In this document: positions 11,841-22,103 of the stretch, piece by piece
Layout: each line of letters begins with the position of its first letter
Position numbering within the stretch: position 1 is the stretch's first letter
DNA from: Mucor racemosus
Lineage: Eukaryota; Mucoromycota; Mucoromycetes; Mucorales; Mucoraceae
Reading direction: 5' to 3'
Length of the DNA stretch: 64,000 nucleotides
Assembly (NCBI GenBank): GCA_027405735.1
Contig: JAPEHQ010000007.1
Span: 1-64,000, forward strand
Notes under the pieces: model-generated
Told to the model about the DNA's origin: nothing
The model's input: only the letters and a program-made list of their open reading frames with translations
Database searches by the model: none
Translations under genes and position numbers: made by a program

Positions 11841-11912
11841 AAGGTCGAATTTTTGGTTGATATTTTCTCTTTACTCTTTTCTCATCAAGTTAGAACGCGC
11901 AATTTTATAAAT

Positions 11913-13832
11913 ATGCCTTCTACCCATCTTACTAGAGGAATATCAACAGCAGCCACTTCACCATTAGTAGGAACTGGTCGTTTAAATACATTGATGGATC
12001 GACTTTTATGCTTGTTGGAAAAAGTCTCTGATGAAGCATTTTGGAATGGTTTGTTTGGTGATCGAGTCTTGAATCTATTGAAGCGTTACTTTGGTAGTGA
12101 TGTTGTCTTCTTGGGTTTCATTGTATATCTTGCACGTAAGTTTATATTATGTATACTGCATTTGTAGAGTTATTAACGAGATATACTTAGCAATTGTTGG
12201 CTATCAGTTACATAGTTTATTCTATTATCTTGTCAATTATGTCAAAGAAAGAATGTATGTTTCGATTCAAATTGGTAAAGACGAATCTGGATATGACGCT
12301 ATTCAACAATTTGTCTCTACCAAAACTGCGCATATTCGTGATCTGCGTGATGTTGAGGGCCGATGTATTCATGAAGATTTGGACGAAAATGACATGCAAG
12401 GACCTAGTCCTCCACCTAAACTTCATCTCTACCCTTGTAAGTTAAGAAAGATGTAGTGTTGGAATTCAACTAATATTGGCATTTAATAGTGGATGAAATT
12501 GAGCATAAAATCATATACAAAAACCATACTCTTTGGGTAACCAAGAAAAAGAATGGTAGTGTGGGCAGTAACAAGGATAATTATTACAGCAACAATATCA
12601 AAGATTTGCTTGGTATGATGAACACCAATCCTTGCATTCAAATCACAATGAGAGGTCAAGACATGAAATTATTGAAATCATTTATTCAAGAATGGATTGA
12701 CACCCACTTTGAAAAGGAAAATGGAAAATTGACAATTTACAAATGTGTTCCTACTCGTTATGAAGGTTTCGATTGGAAAACAGTTGGATCCAAGGAACTT
12801 CGATCATTCGAATCTGTTATTTTAAAGGATGGCCAAAAAGAACACATCCTCAAGGATATTCAAACATTCCGTCGTCGTGAACATTGGTATTCTATTCGTG
12901 GTATTCCTTATCGTAGAGGTTATTTACTTTATGGTCCTCCTGGTACTGGTAAAACATCCCTTGTTCAATCTGTCGCTAGTAAAGTCAATATGAATGTCGC
13001 CATTATCAGTCTTTCAGGTAGCATGGATGATGAACACTTTAATGTCCTTTTACAAGAAGTACCTCGTAATAGTATTTTGGTCATGGAAGATATCGATCAT
13101 TGTGTAATTAAGGATCCCAGTTCAGAGAATGATACAAGCAATGCAAAGATTTCAATGAGTGGATTGTTAAATGCTTTAGATGGCGTAGTAGCACAAGAAG
13201 GTTCTATGGTGTTTATGACATGTAATGATGTAAATCGTATTCAACCTGCTTTATTGAGACCTGGTCGTATTGATATGAAGATGGAATTGGGCTATGCTGA
13301 TAAAACTCAAATCAACAAAATGTTTTGGCGTTTTATGGGTGAGGATGATATTGAAACTTCCAATCAAGATGATACAGATATTGATGATGAAAATGAAAAG
13401 AAGAAGCCAAAGATGATTTACTCTGAAGAACTCAAAGATCTTGCTCAGAAGTTTACTGAAATGATTCCTAATTTACAAGTAACTCCTGCAGAACTTCAAA
13501 ATTTCTTTATCATGAACATGATGGATCATGAGGATTTCGATGTAGATGAAGCTGATAAAACTCCCGCTGATTATGCTTACTTGTTGGATGCTGTGCCTGC
13601 ATTTTTAGAAACTGTTGCAAAGGATCGTAAGCAAGCTATTGAGCACAATGCCGCTAAAAATCAAAAAGAGACTACCACTTCCACTGATCCCGCTACTACT
13701 ATTACCACTGTCGATGATACCGAAACTATAAATAATAATGAAGCCAATACCACAGACGAAGAAGATACCAAAACCGTTGTTGAACAAGCAGCGCTTCCCA
13801 AGTCTGATATAATCAAAAAACTTGAAAATTAG
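11913..13832 (+). CDS. BCS1-like AAA ATPase
   Basis: 603-aa AAA protein of the BCS1 family; the founding member sits in the mitochondrial inner membrane and inserts the Rieske protein into complex III. Exons 11,913-12,135, 12,191-12,436, 12,490-13,832; introns of 55 and 53 nt close in frame. Residues 50-95 contain a likely membrane helix (DVVFLGFIVYLA). A BCS1-N-like region precedes the AAA core: Walker A GPPGTGKTS, Walker B ILVMEDIDH, sensor FMTCNDVNRIQPALLRPGRID. The C-terminus after about residue 560 is Thr/Glu-rich and low complexity. A glutamine- and asparagine-rich insert (DDTDIDDENEKKK) interrupts the C-terminal helical part. Fungi carry many BCS1 paralogues, so this may not be the true Rieske chaperone. 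The start was placed at the first ATG after the TATA box. Confidence 0.88.
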
Positions 13833-14342
13833 AAAATATCCTCTCTTCCTGCTCTCCCTTCTTCCTAATTGTACATACTTGGTCAAGTTTCGTGATAAAT
13901 TAATTGCTAAACGAAAGGCCGTACATCGTTGTATCTAGCGTCGCAAGATACGAGAAACAATAAGACATACAACTTTTATATATTATAAATAAATTAGAAC
14001 ATTAAACAACCTAAATGCTTTACTAAGAATGCAAATTTCGCTCTTCCGTCTTATGCAATTTTTTAAGCTTGCATTTTAGTTTAAACCTTTCCCTCAATCT
14101 GTCATTATCCCACTAACAGAAAGATATCGTTTTTTCCAGCCAGATGCCATTAATAAACACCTTAGTAAAAAGTCGCACTTTCGTGGCAAAAATTAGGTTA
14201 AAATCAAAAACGAGAGTATTGGTTTGGTACACGTTTGAAAACTTGGCATGGCCTCAAACACCCAAAATATCACATATAAAGTGCTGAAATGGTTTATTAT
14301 TGAGATTTGCCGCGATATTTATAGATGATCATGCTATTTGAA
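13833..14342. other. Convergent intergenic, BCS1-like / P450
   Basis: Shared 3' region of two convergent genes, 510 nt. Contains AATAAA-like words around 13,987. No gene seen. Confidence 0.5.
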
Positions 14343-16294
14343 TTATATATTTACAAGAGTGTCTTCTCGTTTTATAAACTTTACTTTATAAGGGGGTGGT
14401 AAAATGTTCAAACCAGCATTTTCTCTTGCACTTTCAATGTTGGGATATTCATGTTCAGAAACAGGTTCAATTTTACACCTAGCAAATACTTGAATAAACG
14501 CACTGAATAATTCTACTTCAGCCTAAATGAAGCGTTAGTTTTTATTTAAATCATGTATGAATCATACAACATACCAAGTAACTCCCTGGACAAAGACGTC
14601 TACGTATATACATTGCATTAATTCAAAAAAGTTATTTTTATTCATCATGCATACATTACCTTCCCCAACCAAAATTAAAATGATCTCTCTCTTCAATTTT
14701 ACCATTAGCTGCAGATTGCATAGTTTTGAGGTTATTCATAAATCTCTCGGGCAGAAATGAGTCAGGATGTATAGGATATTGTTTGGGGTTCTTGTGCATA
14801 CTGTCCATATTGGTAATAATAGTACAACCTTTAGGAAGTATGTAACCATCTACTTCGACTATACGAGGTCGATCCAGTTTAATACAAAAGTGGATATACT
14901 ACTATTTTACAGACTTACTATCTCTATCAGCAGTATGAGGAAGGCCAAAATAGGTTGTAGGTCTGTATCTCATGCATTCTTTCATTACAGAAAGACACAA
15001 AGGTACTTCTGTGCGATCATTAAAAGTGGGAATGTTGCCGTTGGTTTGAATGAACTTGTCAATTTCACTAGATACTCTCTTTTGCAATTCGGGATGGTGA
15101 CACATGATGGCTAAATTCCAACTAAACGTAACTGATAATGTATCTGTGCCACCAGTGATAAAATCAGCTATATATAAAAAAGTGAAGAGCTTAGATTATA
15201 ACCAAATTTTAGGATAAACCATGTACGTACATAACAAAACATGTCTATCTTTGTCAGGTAAATCAAACCCATCTTTTTGTAAAGATTTGACAACGTTTGG
15301 ACCCTCTTTCATCAAAGCTTCTTCAATCAGCTTTTTAAACGTAGGATTTCGAACAGTATCAGTAAAATGTTTCATTTCGGCTTGTGTACCGGCAAAATAA
15401 TCAATGATGGAAATAATTGGCAAGAAATTTGGTTTATCTTTTTCCAAAGCCAAGAACTTCATACTTTTTTCAATTATGTGAATTATTTTCAAAAATTCAG
15501 GGCTATCAGTCGATTCGAAACGCCTTCCAAATGCAATTGTAAAAACTACATTAAGAAAGCATAATTCATTGGATTTGTAAGGATCTGTAAATCCATTCTT
15601 TTCGGTGGATTCCAGTAACCGGTTGACCAATCCAGAGGTTTCTTTGTGGATAGATTCCATATAGTTTTTTATTTGCTTTGGAGCAAGAACAGATAAAGCT
15701 ATAATATATACATTTTCGTTCATTGCTAAGATCAAACCAATTGGATACAATCATGCATATGTTATATTGTACATACCTGCAGATCGATTCTTATTCCAGT
15801 GAACACCAGGCTGAGAAAATGCAAGTCCTCTGTATGAACGATACATCAGTTTTTGGAAAAGATGCTCTATATATCATATTATTTTAGTCTTACCTTCCGC
15901 CATTACTAAAGTACTTGTTTGAATATGTGGAATAAGGTCTATAGGATGTATCAACACCATGCGTTAAGAAAATCTTGTGTGCCAGTATAGGATCATCCAA
16001 TACAATCCAAATTCGACAACCCATTTTCAATTTGATGATAGGACCTAGTTCTTGATGCCATTTTCTTACTGTTCTTCCAGGTAATGGCCCAAAAGACCAC
16101 ATGTGCCCAATATAAGGATATCCACAGCTTGGCGAAGGGATTTCTTTACCATTTTTGCTTTGCTTATATGAAATAAATTTATATGTTGAGAATACTAATG
16201 TAGCAGCTGCAGCTATAGTAACAATAGGTAATATATGATCTTTGTCAAAACGAGCTGATTTAATATTTTCCAGATAATTAGTGGCTGTGTACAT
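14343..16294 (-). CDS. Cytochrome P450 monooxygenase
   Basis: 524-aa microsomal P450. Seven exons: 15,894-16,294; 15,777-15,829; 15,231-15,698; 14,919-15,167; 14,660-14,858; 14,575-14,599; 14,343-14,522, all phases closing. N-terminal anchor helix ILPIVTIAAAATLVFSTYKF, then the proline hinge PSPSCGYPYIGH-like. I-helix oxygen-binding segment DFITGGTDT (about residues 309-317), K-helix ExxR as KECMR, PERF-type segment FLPERFM, heme loop FGWGRRLCPGSYLAE with Cys about residue 460. The heme cysteine is on a 25-nt exon. Looks like an E-class fungal P450; the family number cannot be assigned without a search. Redox partner would be an ER CPR; the diflavin gene at 22.1 kb is a different enzyme. Confidence 0.92.
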
Positions 16295-16974
16295 GATGCT
16301 TTAAAAAAAACAAAATAAAGAAAAGTAAAAAGGAAAAAGAAGATGTTTTTTAAATATTTATCATAAGGCTGTACATGTATACAATGCAAGGTTAGCATAA
16401 ATGTAAGGTGTTGTAATACAAATTTATTGGCAAGCATATTTCCCATGATGGGTATGGCATAATGAAAAGATTAAATATTGTGTTACTCACCTCTGATATT
16501 AAGTTTTTCAGAGCTTATGAGAAATTTTGCTCAACCAGCACATGTAGCTTGTAACTATCACATCCTTAAACAGTATCCAGCTTTTGAAAATCATTTGGAA
16601 ATTGTTCAAAAAGTTCTTTTATATTAGATTATCTAAGGAAAATACGTCTCTAATCTATTTCAAAAAGTGAGCAGATAATTTTTCTTCTTGGATCGAAGTG
16701 TATAAAAAAGCGATTTAATATCCCTAAATCATTGTCCTTTTATCATGTTCTCGGTATTACATGTATATATGTTAATGTTTGAGCCATGTAATATGATATT
16801 TATTGCTTATATATACATGATGTACATATTCAGTTGTTAAAAAAAGTTGTCGCAATCGTAGCGTTTGATAAGCTTAAAAATAACTAGTCTTCAAAATTGG
16901 AGTGTTCTACTTTTTTAAGTAACTACTTTCATATATTAAGCACTTTTTTGGGACATATCTGACGCACTATAAAA
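16295..16974. other. Intergenic, no gene seen
   Basis: Promoter side of the P450 gene. Short coding-like fragments only; no supported feature. Confidence 0.45.
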
Positions 16975-17247
16975 TAGGATTGGCAACGAGTCGAGCTGGC
17001 TCGATAAAACTTGATCGAGTTTTTCAGTCTCCTGAAACTCGAGAGCTCGAGGAAGGCTCGAACAAAACTCGGCAACTCGAGAAAAACTCGACAACTCGAG
17101 GAAAACTCGACAGCTCGAACAGCTCGATTAGTAGCTCGACTCGACTCGAGGCTCGCGAGCTTTGTTTATGCAATCTCGAGTTGGCTCGTAGGCTCGAGTA
17201 AAACTCGACTCGACTCGACTCGAAAGGCTCGACTCCAATACTACATA
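16975..17247. repeat. TCGA-rich palindromic repeat
   Basis: About 270 bp packed with CTCGA/TCGAG words (for example ACTCGACTCGACTCGACTCGA-type runs), far more GC-rich than its surroundings. The two ends are roughly inverted: the left begins GGATTGGCAACGAGTCGAGC and the right end, reversed, reads AGTATTGGAGTCGAGCC. Fits a small inverted-repeat element or a folding low-complexity array. The open frames across it on the + strand are compositional and not called genes. Confidence 0.7.
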
Positions 17248-17258
17248 CAACATAGTAT

Positions 17259-17465
17259 ATGATTCATATTTTTGCCAATGGTCACTCTTCCAATAAAAGC
17301 CGAACAATCTCCGGAAGCGGCCATCTAATCATATTTCCAAGCTTTAAATTTCCAGAAAAAATCACCGGACAGCCCGGACGTGGTTGTTTAAATATTTCAA
17401 GCAGCTATAAGATGCAGGTATCGAAATTTTATACAAAAATTAAGGTTCGACTGTATTGCTATTAA
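17259..17465 (-). mobile_element. Terminal fragment of a Tc1/mariner- or pogo-like element
   Basis: Reverse-complement match to 51,500-51,700 over about 200 bp (shared CCGGACAGCCCGGACG, GCGGCCATCTAAT, ATTTCCAAGCTTTAAA). On the minus strand it begins TA-CAGTCGAACCTTAATTTTTGT, i.e. a TA dinucleotide followed by CAGT, as in Tc1/mariner ends. No second terminus or transposase nearby, so a solo end or deleted copy. Confidence 0.5.
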
Positions 17466-17618
17466 ATATTCAAAGGCTTATTTTAAGTAAAGCATAAATA
17501 CAACCTACAACATTATTTATTAGCTTAATAGCGGGTTTAATTTGAAAAGTATAAGATGATACAACCGGATTAAAAAAAAGTCCATAAAATCACAAATTTA
17601 AAGGATTATATATAAAAG

Positions 17619-18165
17619 CACTACGGCCGACCTGTGCTGCACAAGATAATTTTGTTGTGCCCAGATAAGCTGCACACTATATCCTAATTAGTTGTTGCGC
17701 ACACTGAATAATGGCTATAAAGATAACAAGATGCACATGGGCACAACAAAAGAAACTGCACATGAGCATAACGAAAAGCCCGTATGTGCAGAATTATAAA
17801 TTCTATCCGTGTGCATAACATTAATATCATGTGTGCATAATAGTAGAATTGCCCATAAGCATATCATTATTCCTATTTGTGCATAATAATAAAATATGGC
17901 CATGAGCATAATGAGCTGATCGTATGGGCACAGATTGGTTTGTACATGGGCACCGTGCCGTTCTCAAAATTCCATTGCATTTTTTTACTCGAATAATGGG
18001 TTTTTAAATTACATTTGCTTTTATTAATATAGATTATAGACAATACAATTCAATACGTTATTGATGTAGAGCAATACATGCAAGAGCCAATATATTTACG
18101 ATTATCATCATCTGTAAATATGTTTATAGCTATAATGTATACAGCAAGAATCGTTTTTGCTTGAG
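17619..18165 (+). mobile_element. Repeat A, copy 2 (truncated)
   Basis: Begins CACTACGGCCGACCTGTG as in copies 1 and 3 and runs about 550 bp before matching stops near GCTTGAGC. It carries the uninterrupted ATAAT site (17,908-17,912) that is the empty site of the solo LTR at 6863. Confidence 0.75.
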
Positions 18166-18180
18166 CTAACAGTTGTTTTT

Positions 18181-18317
18181 GAAGAAATATTGCACAGCTT
18201 TAAACAAAAAATTTCTCCTCTGCTTAAAAAAATAAAGCAATTGGAAAAATGCTCGGAATCAATGAATATTGATCCAAATGGGCTAGAAGTTTCAAAATAT
18301 ATGCTACAGCTGTAACA
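18181..18317 (+). pseudogene. Coding-like fragment, unidentified
   Basis: Directly after truncated repeat A, a possible acceptor (aacag) is followed by an open stretch reading VFEEILHSFKQKISPLLKK and ending KYMLQL-stop. It looks like a helical, charged protein segment. No start, no partner exon and no family recognised. Could be a gene remnant displaced by the repeat insertion. Confidence 0.25.
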
Positions 18318-18707
18318 GTCGTATCAAAATTTTATCGTCCTATTGATTTTCTGACTAAATTGTAGGAAAAAGAGCGCATTTGTTTTATAGAGGCGGCCTA
18401 TGGCTTGGGAGACCATTTCAAATTAGAAATAGCGCTAAATCTGCCAAAGCCATTAAAACTAATAAGTAAACATCTTTTTCATGCATAATCAAAGTTTTAG
18501 TGTAATGTGTTTTACATTTATTTTTTAAAAGAGCTAAGGTCTTGAATACTAATTTCAGCAACTGGATGTAGAAAATACCAAGAAATGTGTTATCATCAAA
18601 ACGATATATACGATAGCAATTATTATAAATATACAATTATGATGTAATCTCAGTCGAGGAGGATGGATGTTGCTCAAAGTCAGGAGACGAAGAACTACAG
18701 CTTTTAG

Positions 18708-19452
18708 TCAAAAAGAAGGTAGGAATATAATCTTCATGACAGGTTTCTTTTTCATCACAACAACCGCTTCAGGCGCAACAGAAGTAATGGAATGCATACC
18801 TTGTTTGCGAATAGGGTCTTCTTTCTTGAATTGCTTACATTTTTTCTTGATTGATTGTAGTAAGTTGCTTTTTCTTTCGCCATAATCCCAAGAAAACTGA
18901 TTACCAACAAAGATGAACATGTAGGAAATGTGCATATACATACCTTTTCTTTGATTTCTGTTTTAGCGTATGGGCATAATGCAAGCGCTTCTCATAGGCC
19001 GCTGTAAACTGTATTGATGTATTATTAGCACCACTTTGTGCTTTGTTATGTCTGTCTGCCAATTGACTCCATGTTATTTGCTTTGGCAAAGGCTTGAATG
19101 GTAACGGCACATCTACCGCTCTAGCCATAGATACATCAATTAAATATTGCTGTGGTTCCAATATTCGCTTTGAGCTAAAACTGTAATTGTACAAAGATTA
19201 ATGCCTGTCATTTTAATTGATCCAAATGCATGCAATAATAATTTGGTTATAACTACATACCTACTTTGCATTACTTACAATTTTAAAGGGGCTTTTCAAC
19301 TCTGTCACAATGTAATCTGCTGCGAAATGTGATTTACATAAACAAAACTCTTCCTTTTTCATGTCTAAAAACTGCTCAAACCGCTCAAGTTTATAAGCAG
19401 TTATCTTTAATCTAACCAAGAATGTTTTCTCGGGTATAGTAACATGGCTCAT
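18708..19452 (-). CDS. Uncharacterised protein, three-exon model
   Basis: ATG at 19,452, first exon to about 19,265 (MSHVTIPEKTFLVRLKITAY), second about 18,940-19,180 (LEPQQYLIDVSMARAVDVPL, KQITWSQLADRHNKAQ), third 18,708-18,896 (FSWDYGERKSNLLQSIKKK, stop after IIFLPSF). Donor choice is uncertain at both introns: a weak gtaggt keeps exon 1 in frame, and gtatat rather than the stronger gtatgt keeps exon 3 in its longer frame. Lysine-rich, no membrane helix or signal peptide, no family recognised. It stands alone between repeats and the ALG6 gene and may be lineage-specific or part of an old element. Confidence 0.45.
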
Positions 19453-19906
19453 TTAAAGAAGAAAGATGTGATATTTCCTAAAACGTCTTCAGCTATATAT
19501 CTTTCTTATTAAATATCATCAGAAATCATGATAACTGGCCATGTATTGATGTAAAATCAAGTTTTTGACCTTTTTTTTTTTTTTTTTTTTTTTAGACAAG
19601 CAAATGTTGCTATATATGCGGCAACATTTTTTCATTTTTATTGTAGGCAACCAGCCTAAATGTCGTAGAAAAGTTTATCATATAATCTTGCTAATGATTT
19701 GGTTGCATTCTGAAAGAATTTTAACAGCATATTTCATATCACATTTAACCAAGTTACTATTCTGATACAAAGTTCATCTGCTTGAATTCCTAATTTGAAA
19801 GAGTCACGTAAGGTGGTATCGCAAACTGAGTTACATGTTATTTATTGAAAGTTTAGTACAATGCTTTTTTGTTGTTCACCTTTAAAGTTCTCGATAAAAT
19901 ACGTAC
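19453..19906. other. Divergent promoter region, unknown gene / ALG6
   Basis: 454 nt between the divergent unidentified gene and ALG6. Holds a T-run at 19,570-19,593. No gene seen. Confidence 0.45.
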
Positions 19907-21727
19907 ATGACAAAGGATAATACTCCATCCTTGTTCATCAACAGTCCTGTTCGAAAGTCTCTTCAAAGACTTGTACAGAACCAAACATTATGGACAGCAC
20001 CCTTAATTGCCATTTTATTTGCATCATTGATACGTTGGATAGTTGCTTTAAACCCATATTCTGGTAAAAGAAAAAAAAATAACTCTAATTACAAGCAAAT
20101 GTGGACAACTCATCTTAACGTGTGTGCTAACAATAGGCTTTAATACACCACCAATGTATGGAGATTATGAGGCACAGCGTCATTGGATGGAAATCACAGC
20201 ACATTTACCTACTTCTAAATGGTACACTTATGATTTACAGTGGTGGGGTTTGGATTATCCACCTTTGACAGCTTTTCATAGCTGGTTATGTGGTATCATG
20301 TAAGCCATAAAAATGCAATATTAAGGGATAAATCAATATTAACGGCAATTTAGTGGCTCAAAGATAGACGCGTCATGGTTTGCTTTGGATACATCAAGAG
20401 GTATCGAAACTGAATCGAGTAAATTGTTTATGAGATCTACAGTGTTTGTATCAGAAGCTGTGATTTATATGCCCGCCGTACTAGTGTTTTGTCAAATTGT
20501 GTATGGATCAAATGGATATCTCAAAAAACATATGGCTGCTGTATTAATTTTAATGCAGCCTGCATTAATTATGATTGATCATGCTCATTTCCAGTAATGT
20601 ATATTTGATGCAGTGAAATGGGATATCTGTAAAACTCATTCTGTCAAATTAGATTCAACAGTGTCATGTTGGGATTTGCTTTATGGGCCATCAATTGCTT
20701 TATGACAAAGCATTTTGTACTAGGATCTATATTCTTTTGTTTGGCATTAGGATTCAAGCAAATGGCTTTGTATTATGCTCCAGCCGTGTTTGCTTTCCTC
20801 TTGGGAAGATGTTTTACTGAAAAAAATGGAATTGTTTTGTTTGTAAAACTGGGTGTTTCCGTTATAACAACATTTGGTTTATTATTCTCCCCTTGGTTGA
20901 GCTCTATTGATGATATCAAGCAAGTATTTATTCGCATATTTCCAGTTGCTCGTGGCCTTTATGAAGATAAAGTAGCCAATGTTTGGTGTGCCATCAACGT
21001 AATAATCAAATTACGACAAATCATGACTGTAGAATCTGCTGTACACTTGAGGTAAAGTATTTGGAAGGGAAATAGTTTGATCTATGCATGAATTGACATG
21101 CAGATGAAATTGTAGTTTGTTAGCTACACTTGCTGTGGTCATTCCTGTTGGTATACATTTGGGTTTAGCGCCATCCAGAAGAAGATTCCTTTACGCTATG
21201 ATCAATTCATCATTAGGCTTCTTTTTGTTTTCTTTCCAAGTACACGAGAAATCAATTCTTTTGCCCTTATTGCCTGTTACTTTACTTGTTTTAGAGGAAC
21301 CCATTGCAACTACTATGTTTATGAATGTAGCCATGTTTAGCATGTTTCCATTATTAAAGAGAGAAGGGTTAGTATTACCTTACTTTATCACTAGCATCAT
21401 GTGGAATTGGCTTGTAGGAGGATATGGCCCCACTACATGTTTGGCGACAAGATTGGGTACTTTGGTAAGTCAATCTGGCAATTTTCTAGTGTATATTGGA
21501 TTATTTATGCATTTTTCTCATAGGGAGTGCACATTATGTTTATCATTTGGCATGTTGCAGAAGAATTTATAGAAGCACCAGCCAATTTACCCGATATTTA
21601 CACCGTGCTAAATGTATTAATCAGTTGTGGATTATTTACTCTTTTATTTGGCTATTACATTTATCGCCAATTTAAAGTTACTCCATTTATCCATGCCACT
21701 AATTCACCTAAATCAAAGACTCAATAA
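19907..21727 (+). CDS. ALG6: ALG6 dolichyl-P-Glc:Man9GlcNAc2-PP-dolichol alpha-1,3-glucosyltransferase
   Basis: 503-aa multi-pass ER enzyme that adds the first glucose to the lipid-linked N-glycan precursor using dolichyl-phosphate glucose. Six exons (19,907-20,063; 20,137-20,299; 20,354-20,593; 20,653-21,051; 21,116-21,464; 21,524-21,727), all phases closing. Diagnostic lumenal loop: [20 protein letters not shown], then [18 protein letters not shown]. The first of these has the catalytic-type acidic pair of the ALG6/ALG8/GT-C fold. Also [12 protein letters not shown], and [13 protein letters not shown] across intron 4. Long hydrophobic C-terminal half with ten or so helices. ALG8 is the nearest alternative; the loop wording favours ALG6. 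Intact, no frameshift. Converges on the MTRR gene 376 nt downstream. Confidence 0.93.
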
Positions 21728-22103
21728 ACAAACTTCATTCGTTACGATTTAATAATCCTGCTACTTCAAGAGATTTTCTACACTTTTAATAGAGCTTTAC
21801 AAAATTCTGGGACATTATACAGTATATTATTTAATAATATGCGAAGAGTTCATTTGAATTTTTGTTTGACAAAACTTATGTAAAAAGCAACGATTTTAGT
21901 AGGTATATACGTTTTCCCGCCATAGGGCTGATAATTTATTTTCTAAATACTAATACATGATTTTTGGTGAAAAAGTTGATATGAATCCATACCATTAAAA
22001 TGGCCTATTTATATATTACTTATTTATGTATATGTTAAGCTTGGCAGTCTGTAGAAAATGCAGCATGTACCGTATATGTAAAGTTATAAAGATGTAAAAT
22101 AGT
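21728..22103. other. Convergent intergenic, ALG6 / MTRR
   Basis: 376 nt shared 3' region. AT-rich, no gene seen. Confidence 0.5.

Noticed and set aside
16980..17262. Two overlapping + strand ORFs in the TCGA-rich island
   Set aside because: Open only because the TCGA words contain few stops. The peptides are simple Arg/Leu/Ser repeats.
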